DNA of 64,000 bases, taken from positions 8,563,501 to 8,627,500 of the forward strand of contig OY756945.1 of assembly GCA_963580275.1 (NCBI GenBank), read 5' to 3'. The stretch comes from Crataegus laevigata (Eukaryota > Streptophyta > Magnoliopsida > Rosales > Rosaceae). The notes beneath the pieces are model-generated. The model saw nothing but the letters and a program-made list of their open reading frames with translations, was not told the origin of the DNA and ran no database searches. The position numbers and the translations under genes were made by a program. The first letter of the stretch is position 1. Each line of letters begins with the position of its first letter. Below are positions 46,586 to 57,900 of this stretch, piece by piece.

Positions 46586-47411
46586 ATGTCTGAATTCGAC
46601 ACCCAGGTCCCATCTGCTTTTGGTAAAGTTCTTTTCTTCTAAGCTAATTTCATTTGGATGGTATGATTTATAGGAAGGATCGTACTTGCAAGGAATTTTA
46701 AAAGGGTGACTTCTTGATGTTTTGTTGTCTTTGTGGGATTGTGTGTAAGGGCAGATCCCTTTGCTGATGCAAATGCTGAGAACTCAGGTGCAGGGACAAA
46801 AGAGTATGTGCATGTCCGTGTACAGCAGCGCAACGGGAGGAAAAGCCTGACTACTGTACAAGGATTGAAGAAGGAATACAGCTACAATAAGATACTAAAG
46901 GACCTCAAGAAAGAGTTCTGTTGTAATGGTACCGTCGTTGAGGATCCTGAGTTAGGCCAGGTTTGTTCCCGTCCTTTAAGTAAATCAAGATGCATTGTTT
47001 CCGTACCATGATGATTGTTGCTAATGTGATGTGCTGAAAAGGATTGAAAGTAGAATTGCTGCATGTCTAGGGTGATTGTACACCTTGCAAATATTATGTT
47101 TGCACATTTCATATTTTCCGTGTTGAACGAGCTTCTTGTTTATTAGACATCAGCCAACATTTGGACGAATATTCACAGCTTCGGACCTTTGTTTCATTGT
47201 TGCATGGTTCAGGTCATACAACTTCAGGGGGACCAGAGAAAGAATGTCTCCTCCTTCCTTGTGCAGGTAACGCTTTGTGTCTGGTTTTCTATTACGTCGC
47301 CGCAACCACGAATTTGCAATTGGTTCATGTATATAACTTGCCAACTTCGCGTGTTCATTTAAACAGGCCGGCATTGTTAAGAAGGAGCACATCAAAATTC
47401 ATGGTTTTTGA
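46586..47411 (+). CDS. SUI1: Translation initiation factor eIF1 (SUI1)
   Basis: Coding exons are 46586-46622, 46755-46960, 47213-47266 and 47367-47411, all with GT..AG introns. They give 113 residues, the usual plant eIF1 length. The N-terminus is MSEFDTQVPSAF, then DPFADANAENSGAGTKEYVH. The SUI1 fold follows with RNGRKSLTTVQGLKKEYSYN, LKKEFCCNGTVVEDPELGQ, VIQLQGDQRKNVSSFLVQ and the C-terminal AGIVKKEHIKIHGF. eIF1 binds the 40S subunit near the P site and polices start-codon choice during scanning. No defect was seen. It stands alone between the CACTA nest and the fold-back elements, about 1.5 kb from the CACTA end, and looks functional. Confidence 0.96.
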
Positions 47412-47871
47412 ATAGCAGCAGCGCCGTTCACCCTATGTAGATTACAGTATCTCAACCTGCATAGCGAGTATTATATCGCCTATGTAGATTTAAGTGTTGC
47501 TGAAACTTGTTCTCTTGTATGCACCTTATAAAGGTCTGATACAATACTTTTGTTTTCATTATCTGTGTTATGTCAAAGGATAATTCAAATCCCTTCATCT
47601 CAAATAATATATTCCTGATTTCTGCAAGTAGCAAACTCTCGTGATTTTTACTTTCTGGCCAGTGGGCACCCTTCTTCCATGTGTTCTGGAAAATGGCTTC
47701 TCTATTTCGAGAGGAAGTCGTTCCACTTCTCATGGGCTCATCTGACCTAGCCCAATGGGTTGTGTCTTTATCTTTTCCAGTTTGTTTGCCTACAACCTCA
47801 AGTCCAAATTGTGGAACCTGGTTTGTTAGGCTTAAAAAAAAAAAAAATTCAAACTCGGATGCAAAAAAAAA
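47412..47871. other. 3' flank of eIF1
   Basis: It contains the presumed eIF1 3'UTR and then unassigned DNA ending in A-runs (47833-47846 and 47863-47871), the second of which is the insertion target of the next element. No further gene was recognised. Confidence 0.45.
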
Positions 47872-48817
47872 GAGTAAATGACAAAAAACTACCTCAACTA
47901 TTGGTGTCACGACACTTTCATACCTGATCTTTTAAAAGTGACAATGTCATACCTCATCTTACGAATTTGTGACAATGTCATACATTCCGTTACTTGGCTG
48001 TGAATTTTTTCAGTTAAATGTTGATGTGGCTTGATTCGGGACCCACTTTTTATTAAAAAATTAGTAAATTATTATTAAAAACTATTTTTTTTAATAATAT
48101 TTTTAAAAATATTAAAATAATAAAAAAAGTAATGAAAAAAAAACTATGTCAGACCCCAACCCCCTCCTCTCTCTCTCTCTCTCTCTCTCTTCCTGCAAAA
48201 AGAAGAAGAAAAAGGAAGAAGAGGAAGAAGGAGGAGGAGGAGGAGGAGGAGGAGGAAGAAGAAGAAGAAGAAGAAAGGAAAAAAAAAACCCAAATCTGGG
48301 TTGCTCCGCGCGGACAGAGAAGAAGAGGAAGAAGGAGGAGGAGGAGGAAGAAGAGGAAGAAGGAGAAAGGGAAAAAAAAAACCCAAATCTGGGTTGCTCC
48401 GCGCGGACAGAGAAGAAGAAGAAGGAGAAGAAGAAGAAGAAGAAGAAGAAAAAGGAAGAAGAAGAAGAAGAAGAAGAAAGGAAAAAAAAAAAAAAAAACT
48501 GAACTGGGTTGATGGGTTGCTGCAAGTGCGGCGGTGGGGGGGGGGGGGAAGAGCAGGGACGAATTTTTTTTTTATTTACTTTTTAATATTAAAAAAAAAT
48601 ATTAAATGATTTTTTTTTATTTTTAATAATTTTTTAATAGAAAATGGGCCCCAAATCAAGCCACGTCAGCGTTTAACTGAAAAATTGACGCCAAACTAAC
48701 GGAAGGTATGACATTGTCACAAATTTGTAAGATGAGGTATGACATTGTCACTTTTAAAAGATCAGGTATGAAAGTGTCTTGACACCAATAGTTGAGGTAG
48801 TTTTTTGTAATTTACCC
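47872..48817. mobile_element. Fold-back Mutator-like element 1 with GAA core
   Basis: Long terminal inverted repeats of about 200 bp: the left reads GAGTAAATGACAAAAAACTA and the right, reversed, GGGTAAATTACAAAAAACTA. The similarity continues through 'tcatacctgatcttttaaaagtgacaatgtcatacc' and 'cgtcaatttttcagttaaa'. Nine A's flank both sides, compatible with a 9-bp duplication but ambiguous. The core (48170-48500) is GAA/GGA-rich and contains two copies of 'cccaaatctgggttgctccgcgcgg'. ORFs across the core are low-complexity artefacts. Confidence 0.8.
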
Positions 48818-48873
48818 AAAAAAAAAAGAATAGACACATTTTGAGTTCGTTTGAAAGGGCTTTCGAAATAAAG

Positions 48874-50372
48874 GGAGGTATTTTAACACACCTTATTTAG
48901 TTTTGAGAAAAGTATAAAAAAACTATCTGAACTATTAGTGTCACGACACTTTCATACCTCATTTTTTAAAATTAACAATGTCATACCTCATCTTTAGAAT
49001 TTGGTCCAATGTTATACCTTTCGTTACTTGGCCGTTTACTTTTCAGTTAAATGCTGACGTGGCTTGATTCGAGGTCCACTTTTTATTAAAAAATTAATAA
49101 AAAATTATTAAAAACTAAAAAAAAATTATTTAATAATTTTTAAATATTAAAATAATAAAGAAAAGTTAAAAATTAAAAAAAAAACCCTATGTTCATGCAC
49201 TTCCCCCCCCCCCCCCGATCCTCCTCCCTCTTCTCTCTCTTCTCTCTCTTCTCCCCCATCCCTTCCTTCAACCCAGAAAAAAGGAGCAAGAAGAAGATGG
49301 AAAAAAAAACAGAATCTGCAATCTAGAAGAAGAAGAAGAAGAAGAAGAAGAAGAAGAAAGAAGAAGGAGGAGGAAGAAGAAGAAGAGGAAGAAAAGAATC
49401 TGCAACCCAGAAGAAGGAGAAGGAGGAGGAGGAGGAGGAGGAGGAGGAGAAGAAGGAGGAGGAGAAGAAGAAGAGAAAAAAATCTGCAACCCAAAAGAAG
49501 AAGAAGAAGAAGAAGAAGAAGAAGAAGAAAAAAAAAATCTGCAACAGAGAAGAAGAAAAAAAAAACCCAAATATGCAACAGAGAATAAGAAGAAGAAGAA
49601 GAAGAAAAAGAATAAGAAGAAGAAAGGAAAAAAAAGAAAAAAGAAAAAGAAACCCGAATCTACAACAGAGAAGAAGAAGAAGAAGAAGAAGAAGAAGAAG
49701 AAGAAGAAGAAGAAGAAGGAGGATGAGGAGGAAGAAGAAGAAGAAAGGAAAAAAAAAGAAAAAAGAAAAAGAAACCCGAAGAAAAAGAAACCCGAATCTG
49801 TAACAGAGAAGAAGAAGAAGAAGAAGAAGAAGAAGAAGAAGAAGAAGGAGGAGGAAGAAGGAGGAGGAGGAAGAGGAAGAAGGAAAAAAAGAAAGGAAAA
49901 AAAAAAGAAACCCGAATCTGGGTTGCTCCGCAGGGGTTGGGTGGGGGGGGGGGTTTACTGATGGGTTTTTTTATTTTTTATTTTTTAATTTACTTTTTTG
50001 TGTTATTTTAATATTTAAAAATTATTAAATGATTTTTTTAAATTTTTTAATAATTTTTTAATAAAAAGTGGGTCTCGGATCAAGCCACGTCAGCATTTAA
50101 CTGAAAAGTAAACGGCCAAGTAATGAAAGGTATAACATTGGACCAAATTCTAAAGATGAGGTATGACATTGTCAATTTTAAAAGATAAGGTATGAAAATG
50201 TGTAAAACCAATAGTTGAGGTAGTTTTTTGTACTTTACCCTTTAGTTTTTCACACACCTCTTAATATTTGGCCATCGGTTTGGACAAATCAAACAATCAA
50301 CTGACAAGATTTAACAAAGGTGTGTGAGAAGTTAAAAATAAATGTGTTTTTATCATTTTCTTAAAATACCTG
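48874..50372. mobile_element. MITE split by fold-back element 2
   Basis: The ends are GAGGTATTTTAACACACC at left and, reversed from the right, CAGGTATTTTAAGAAAATG. Near the insertion point 'tttagttttt' is followed by 'cacacacctc', with the inverse 'aggtgtgtgagaag' near 50318. Removing element 2 and one copy of its duplication restores a continuous short inverted-repeat element. The outer boundaries are approximate. Confidence 0.5.
48905..50240. mobile_element. Fold-back Mutator-like element 2 with GAA core
   Basis: It belongs to the same family as 47872-48817 ('atgtcatacctcatctttagaatttg', 'agttaaatgctgacgtggcttgat' and their inverses). The flanks are a perfect 9-bp duplication, TTTAGTTTT (48896-48904 and 50241-50249), the size made by Mutator-like transposases. 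The core (49200-49950) is almost pure GAA/GGA with 'cagaatctgcaac' and 'cccgaatctg' spacers. There is no transposase. Confidence 0.85.
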
Positions 50373-50594
50373 AAAGTTGTTTTTTCTTTTAAAGAAGTCT
50401 ACAATATTTCATTCATCAATAAAATGGCATTACAAGTACCTATTAGGAAGAACTCGGTCTCAAAAGGGTTCTTGTAAACTAGATCTAAGTATAAAAATAA
50501 AGCATTACTAATCGAAAAGCAATAAATAGACATTAACACTCATATGAGCTCATTGGAAACTACATGATTATATATATCAATAAAACTGAAAGAT
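50373..50594. other. Short intergenic stretch
   Basis: AT-rich, no feature recognised before the solo LTR at 50600. Confidence 0.35.
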
Positions 50595-50599
50595 GTTTT

Positions 50600-51536
50600 T
50601 GTAGACAATGAAATTTCAGTAAATAAAATGTTGACCGATGGTCAAAATGTTAACGCTCATGTATTACATAAATTGTACACATAGTGTGTGATTCAACGAA
50701 AATTCGAAAAGAGTCCGAAAAGCTGTCAAACAGGACACGTGTCAACACCTGGCAGAGACGACTTATTTCATCTGGGATATTATATTCAAAATTAGGCCTT
50801 GGAAAATTCTATAAATAGAAGCCAATTTCATTCATTTCAATTCACCAATTCACAAATACATTTCTCTACTCCCAAATTGGAAGAGAATTCTCTGGAAGTT
50901 CGTTCTTCGTTCTTCGTTCATCGTTCATCGTTCTTCGAGATCAAGCCCCAACGGCCCTTGAAGAAACTTCGCCAAAACCTTTGAAGAATCAACAAGCACC
51001 TTGGTCACGTGCCGATTCTTAATCCAAGATCAAGCCCCGACGGCCCCTTGGATCAACACAACTGTTCTTCAAGATCAAAAGCCCCCTTGAAGATCCATTC
51101 ATCGTTCATCGTTCATCCATCTTCTTCAAGATCAAGCCCCGACGGCACTTGAAGCAACATTCATCCACCTTCCAAGATCAAGCCCCGACGGCCCTTGGAA
51201 TCAATACATTCATCCTTCAAGAATCAAGCTCAAAGCCCCTTGAAGCTCGTTCATCGTTCTACATTCATCATCAAACATTTGAAGATCATCACTGTTCATC
51301 CCAAGAATCAAAGCGCCAAACAGCCCCTTCGGATCAACACAAACAAACCCACATCACTGTTCATCCAAGGATCAAGCCCAACGGCCCTTTAGATCAACAG
51401 CCCATCAACGAAATCCATATCTTACGGAGATAGAATCAGAGGAACAAATAGAGATTGTAACCCAAACAAATCAATCAAATAACAAATATATTTTGTACAC
51501 GTGTTCTTGTTCCTTCAGGAAATTTTCGTGTTTACA
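50600..51536 (+). repeat. Solo LTR of minisatellite family (copy D)
   Basis: It runs TGTAGACAATGAAATTTC to TTTTCGTGTTTACA, 937 bp, with a perfect 5-bp duplication GTTTT (50595-50599 and 51537-51541). The promoter part has a palindromic GACACGTGTC (50734-50743) and a TATA box CTATAAATAG (50809-50818), followed by a CTTCGTTC/CATCGTTC run and the minisatellite CTTGAAGATCAAGCCC..GGCCC to about 51420. It is in the opposite orientation to copies A-C. ORFs inside are artefacts of the repeats. Confidence 0.92.
50734..50743 (+). promoter_or_regulatory. Palindromic G-box in LTR
   Basis: GACACGTGTC contains the CACGTG core bound by plant bZIP and bHLH factors. It lies about 65-75 bp upstream of the LTR TATA box and is also present in copy E at 63589. 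Function in this LTR is an inference. Confidence 0.55.
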
Positions 51537-51541
51537 GTTTT

Positions 51542-53540
51542 AAAGAAAATATTTTTAGTTTTAAAGGCACTTGAAGTGAAAAAGACAGGTTTTGAAATTA
51601 TTTTCATTAAAAACATTCATTTAAAAGTATTTTCACACGAGCGTTTACACTAACTAATATGACTTGCTCATGTCATCGACAAGAAAAAAACAACTTACAT
51701 TTCAATACAATTGTTTACATGTATTTAATGTATTCATATTTTGACCGTCAAATACTAATTAAATATATTTTCATTCTCTTATAGTTTGTAATTATATGTC
51801 AATATCTTAATTTTCAATTCTTTCAATCGAGTTTTATATTTCATCCCACTACAATAAATAGACTGAACTACTTAGCTAGTTTGACTACGAGTCTCAATTA
51901 GCCAAGTATCACAGCTACTTTTTAATTCCTGGATAATGACAATCCCCTTATTTAATAATGCTAATCTTCTCTCAGAAAATTAATTAAAATACATCAAAGG
52001 ATAATTGCCTGCCGCTAGCCAAGTATCACAGCTACTTTTTAATTCCTGGATAATGACAATCCCCTTATTTAATAATGCTAATCTTCTCTCAGAAAATTAA
52101 TTAAAATACATCAAAGGATAATTGCCTGCCGCCTTCAGAGTACTGTAGGAAAAGATGAAATTGGGATCTACTGTGGCCGTCCATTAGTTTATTACCTTTT
52201 TGTTCGATATACGTCGCACACCACCACCTTAACCACGTGCACTAAAATGCAGTGTGGAGCAATGCTTGCACATGATTCTTATCACTACAGTATTAATCGA
52301 CAAATGTTTTATAGCGTTAGTCACACATGTGTGCATCCAATGATGAATTTACATAATATAACATCGAGTGCAAGTTATTGATTTTAATAACCATGTTGTT
52401 ATTTATGATAACTTAATTGTTATGTAGGCATTCTTTGAGTATAGGGATTTAGAATGTTCGACAAATGTCTATCTATAAGAGTTGAAGGTAAGAAGTAAAG
52501 TAATTTATGTATGAATTGTTTAACAGAAAGAGAAACGTGATGTTGTTCACTACGTAATTTTTTTTTAAAGTCACTTTTTGAAAGAGAAACGTGAAAGGTT
52601 GATAACCGTAAATACATTTTTGAATTCACTTAATTTATTGTTAATAATTAATGCACGTGCGACTCGTCGTAACATTTGTATTTATATTTAATTCTCTAAT
52701 AGATAAATCAATTTGTAGTGTGTTTACAACTATTCCAAATGGCGCGTGAGCTTTGTTGGAGTTCTCCAGTACAATCAGTAAACAATTGATTTGGCTGGGG
52801 ATAAAAGAAGATAAGAAGCTGAGAGGGATGGTTAAGACAGTACAATTTTTAATTGGCCGTCATCGAGCATGCTGTCGTATTATACCATATTTTTTGTTTT
52901 CTCATTTGGCATTTTTTTGTTTGGGACAATCATTTAAGAAAATGGCTTTTTTTTTTTTGGACAATCATTTAATTTGTGTGATAAAGTCCGTTAACAATTT
53001 TAGTTATAATTATGATTGATTTTCCTCCAATTTGGTACAAAATTGCAAATTAGGCTCACATGCATGCATAGCTTAAAATTTTAATAAAATAGCTTTCTCA
53101 AACCATAAAATAAATATTTGATAAAACATCGTACTCATGTGATTGAGTCATGTCAAGATCACGTAGAACCTTTGTTAAAACGTAACTAGTTCCACCACAT
53201 ATACGCGTACAATTACTCCAAGCTTTCCAAATCATCAAAAATTCTATGCCAACCAACAGGTAAGTATGCAACTACCTATCAAAGGTTGGACTAAAGAAAA
53301 CCCCAGCTTTATCCAACTACCATTCTTCCTTTGTCTTCCTCTCTCTCACCTCACCGCCCATTCTTCCCCCATCCCATCCATCGTCATGCACAACATTATC
53401 TTTCGAGGATTCTTCCTCCTATTTATTCGACGACTGCCTTCAGTTTCAAACACAGTTTCCTGCACTACTTGTTCTTTTCTATATATGCACTCATCTAGTT
53501 GAAATCTGCGGCTCCAATTTTTCTCATATTTTCAACTCCA
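51542..53540. other. Intergenic region with perfect 117-bp tandem duplication
   Basis: The 117-bp unit at 51899-52015 (starting TAGCCAAGTATCACAG) is repeated without visible change at 52016-52132. Elsewhere the region is AT-rich, with no gene recognised. Its last part (TATATATG at about 53480) is the presumed promoter of the MYB gene. Confidence 0.7.
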
Positions 53541-54516
53541 ATGGCTGACTTGGATCACTCCCACTCCTCTTCTGTGGATTCTAGAGGTACCCTTTTCATA
53601 ATATCATGTTTTTTTTTTCTTTTTTTTTTTTCCGAACCATATATTTCAACTAGTTGTCCAATTTTCTACTTGCTATTGATACTTTGACGGGTGACCCATT
53701 GCAATCTGTGTTTTTGGTTTTACATCTTATATTCTCTTTGAATTTTATATGTTATATATATGTTAGAGAATAAGATTCTATATCAGTTATATAACAAAAT
53801 AGTATATAACTAATATATGAGAGTTTTCACAACTAATATCATCGAGGTCTTTTATGTAATTAAACTTAACAACTAATAATAGATGGTTATGTTAAAACAA
53901 TATCGGTGATGGTGTGATAGGCCATGGTGGGCCTGTAAAGTTTACCAATACATAGTATGTTTAGTTTTTGGATCTATTTTTCTCTTCCCAGGTAACTCTC
54001 TTTGAAATTAATAATCATTTAGTTGTTGTGATTAAACATGCATCCACTTTGTCTTAATATGTGATTATTGGTTTGGGAATTTTTAGTTTTTTCTCAACAA
54101 ATAACTCACAAATAGGCACCTTAATTATATATCTCAAATTTTTGCAGAGGAAAGTAGTAAAGACTCTAAGCTTGACTTTTCAGAAGATGAGGAAACTCTA
54201 ATCACTAGGATGTTTAATCTGGTTGGTGAGAGGTGAGCCATTATTTTCTTCTTCAACTTTTTATGTCTAATTTTTTCATAGTTTCCCTTAATCAACTTGG
54301 CTAGAGAGCAGTCTGCTTCTCTTCGGCTCTCAGTTCAAATCCTCATCTCCGTAGTTAGATGAACGTAGTGTAGTATATCGCTTGTATAATAAAATGACCT
54401 AATTTCCCTTATCTTTTCTTCTTCGTAGGTGGTCTCTGATTGCTGGGAGAATCCCTGGAAGATCAGCAGAGGAGATTGAAAAGTACTGGACATCAAGATA
54501 CTCAACAAGTGAATGA
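53541..54516 (+). CDS. R3-type single-repeat MYB, CPC/TRY-like
   Basis: Exons are 53541-53586, 54148-54232 and 54429-54516, with GT..AG introns, giving 72 residues. A Ser/His-rich N-terminus (MADLDHSHSSSVDSR) is followed by one R3 MYB repeat: FSEDEETLITRMFNLVGERW, SLIAGRIPGRSAEEIEKYW, ending TSRYSTSE. The spacing L-x2-R-x3-L-x6-L-x3-R matches the bHLH-interaction signature of the family, although the first acidic position is Thr. Proteins like this lack an activation domain and compete with R2R3-MYBs for bHLH partners, repressing epidermal-hair or anthocyanin programmes. Which of these applies cannot be told. The intron positions suit the family. No defect was seen. A TATATATG about 60 bp upstream of the ATG may be the TATA box. 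Confidence 0.88.
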
Positions 54517-54837
54517 AGCGCCAAAAACAATGAATGGTTCAATGGCGTCTCTCTCTGTTTAGAGCAGAAAATTTTGGGGGTGTGGTTAAAACGTTTAGGG
54601 TGTACTTAAAGCATGGGTTGTTTTTTCCAGTTTTCTTTGCTTAAACAAGAAAGCTGTAGTAATGAGGTTTTTGCTTGCAATCAAATGGGGGCTGCAAGTG
54701 CCCATCTCTCTGTACAATAGTTATTGCCTTATTGGTTTAATGATGTTTGGGTTGTCAGTTTTAATTTACTTCTGTTTATGTAAAGTTGTTTGGTTTAAGC
54801 TGATTAATCTATGGGCTTTTCTCATTTTTAGTACCGA
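54517..54837 (+). other. MYB 3' flank, possible intron
   Basis: T-rich; probably the MYB 3'UTR. It ends with 'ttttctcatttttag' at about 54830, a good splice-acceptor-like sequence before the open segment at 54838. Confidence 0.4.
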
Positions 54838-54977
54838 GTGTTGACTCATGTGGAGGAAACTGTTGATTCCTGCACACATTCTGAAGAAATCCAATACAAT
54901 ATTCCCTCTTCATCACCAGTCAAAACCTTGGACTACAAGCAGAGGCGGGGGGAAGTAGGGACCAAGGTGGTCTCAGC
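54838..54977 (+). pseudogene. Possible exon interrupted by hAT insertion
   Basis: The open frame reads THVEETVDSCTHSEEIQYNI and then SPVKTLDYKQRR after an acceptor-like sequence. Removing the hAT element (54978-58583) and one 8-bp duplication lets the same frame run into 58592-58606 before a stop (GAAGTCTAA). The composition looks like real protein but no family was recognised, and the upstream exon was not found. It may be a 3' exon of a lost gene or chance. Confidence 0.35.
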
Positions 54978-57900
54978 CAGTGGCGAAGCCAGGATTTCTC
55001 GGGAGGAGGGGCGAACTTAAAAGAATGCAAAGTTAAAAAAAAATGGCAACAACTAAATCTTTTGATATAGTAATGTCTTTCATAATTAATCAATACAAAC
55101 AAATTACAATTGTTGCCGGCGAGGTTTTATGTCATGAAAACGTCGCATAATAGGCTCATTATCAATAAAAGCAAATACATCTTTCTCAATGTAAACAAGC
55201 ATGCTATCACTCAACCATTGATCTCCCATTTTGTTACGCAATGGTGTTTTCACAATCTTCATAGCAGAAAAAGCTCTCTCCACCGAAGCAGTTGCAACCG
55301 GTAATACCAAAGCCAATGTAAGAAGTTTATACACTAACATATAGCTTTCACACCTTCCGGTCTTCACTAACTCTTGTGCAAGATCACTAATTCCTCTCAA
55401 TGATGAAAACTCACTATACATCTTCATATCATGAATGTAATTGTCAAGTTGAATTGGAAGATTCATGAGATCCATACGATCAAAATCTTGAGGATAAAGT
55501 TGGGCTAAACGAACAATTTTTGCTTTGTCAAAAGATGCAAAATTATTCACCGGACTCAAACATGCCATACAAAGAAGTAACTCGGTGTTTACCTCATTGA
55601 AGCGGTCATTCAACTCCTTTAGTTGCATATCAAGGACTTGAAAATAGAGGTCCACACGATAGTAATGGAAGTTTGTGATTTTTGGAGCTTTACGCCTTGA
55701 TTTTCCAGGTACGAAATGCAAATCATCCATGTTAGGAACAATAATATCATGCTCCTCACAAAACTTTTCTACATCGTGAAGCAAGTCCCCAAAGTCATCA
55801 TCTCTCAAGGATTGTAGTCTTTGCTTGCATACTTCCACTAACGCCATTGCATTCACAATATCTTGATCTTTCTTTTGCAATGCTTATGATAACTCATTTG
55901 TAATTCCCAATATAAGTCTCATCAAGAAAATGTGAAATGCAAAATCAAAAGTTTGTATGTCTTTGAATAACCTAGTTGCTTCACCGAGATTATCTTGGTT
56001 GCGATCACTTTTAATCCATTCAACCACCTCTACCACGGCTTCAAACATAAGAATAATACTAACTATAGTACCATAATGCGAGTTCCACCGTGTATCACAT
56101 GGACGCATGAGACTCATTTCTTGATTTAATCCTTTACCCGTTTCAAGATTACCAAGATCAAGAGCTTTCTGAATTTGTTCTTGTTGTTTCTCTCTAAATG
56201 CATCACGACGCTTGCACGATGATCCAATAAGATTCACCAAACTACTAGCATTGATGAAGAAATTGGCAACATCCTCATTTTCCTTTGCCACGAATACAAG
56301 AGCTAGTTGGAGTTGGTGTGCAAAGCAATGAATATAAAATGCTTGAGGGTATTTGTTCAAAATCTTTGTTTTAAGACCATTTAACTCACCTTTCATATTG
56401 CTAGCTCCATCATAGCCTTGTCTTCGTAACTTGGACATACTCAAATTTGTTGTAGCAAACAATCTCTCAATGGCCTCTTGAAGCGAGCTACTAGTTGTAG
56501 AGGAGACATGTTGAACACCCAAAAACTTTTCAATTGCTTCTCCTTTTTTGTTCACATAACGCAATACCACCGCCATTTGCTCTTTAGTTGAAGAATCACG
56601 TGCTCCATCAACCAAAAGAGAAAAAAAATGCACCTTCCATATCTTTAGTGATTGCATCTACAGTTTCAATGGCACAAGCACGAACAAGATCTTTTTGAAT
56701 ATCGGAAAAAGTATACTTAAGATTCTTGGGAGCATTCTCAAACACAACCTTCCTAACTTGTTCATTATGCTTGGAAAGAAATTGCATAAGCTCCAAATAA
56801 TTGCCCCTATTGCTTGATTTCAACGATTCATCGTGGCCACGAAAAGGCAAACCTTGTCCCAACAACCATCTTGTGCACTCAAGTGAGGCACTCAATAAAG
56901 TACGATAATTAGTGCGAGCTTCATCAGTTTGCTTAATCACAAATGTTTCAATGTGTTGTTTTTGTGTCATCAAATCTCTAGCTTGTTGTACAGCTTTATT
57001 ATGAAGACTTCCAACACATCCCTCATGAACTTGAAGATTTTGGGGTCCTTTCTTCTAATTTGTAAACCCTATCTCAGTGAAGACATCACTTCCAGTGCTA
57101 CCCATTTGATCAAAATCACATTTGAAAAGATAACAATAACGGCAAAATGCATCATTTTTTGATATACTATACTCCAACCACTTAAACTTATCAAACCAAC
57201 CAATGATAAAACATCGATTGTCACAAACCTTTCTTGGCATGATGTGGTCTCTAGGTTGACAAGGATCAAGTTGGAGATAGTGTCTACGAATTGCTTCACG
57301 ATAATTAGGTGGATAATCAAGCATTCGACGTCTATGTGCAGGGTCTGCTGGAAGATTAGCCAATATTTCATCTAACTCAGTGGCTCCACTTTGTTGTGAC
57401 CTACTTGGAATATTTGAAGAAGGACTTCATGGAATATTTGAAGGAGGAGGAGGAGGACTACTCGAAATATTTGAAGGAGAAGGACCACCCGAAATGTTTG
57501 AAGGAGGATTTAAGCATTGTTTCTTATAGTATCGTTCCATTACGTAACTGTAAAATGGAAAGAAATAAAAATTCTTAGACTCTTAATCCTAAAGTAGACT
57601 ATACTATTACTATAGTATGCATAATAATTTCACCATAAAAAATAATTTCATAATTTCATATCAATAATCATAAAAGCATATAATTTCAAATTGGGTTAAA
57701 TTTGTATCAATAATTCGTATCATAGAATCATAGAAGCATATCAAAAATTTGTATCAATAAATCGTATCAATTGGGTTAAATTTCTAATTCCCAATTCGTA
57801 TCAATAATTTCACCCTAAAAATAATTTCATAATTTCACATCAATAATCATAAAAGCATATGATTCACATCAATAATCAATAACCAATAACCATATTAATG

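Noticed and set aside
48112..48609. Long open frames on both strands rich in Glu/Lys/Arg or Ser/Phe/Leu
   Set aside because: They translate a GAA/GGA simple repeat inside a fold-back element. All frames are open for the same reason, and no start context or domain supports a protein.
49147..49803. Overlapping ORFs of 70-143 codons in the second purine-rich core
   Set aside because: Low-complexity GAA repeat translation, as above.
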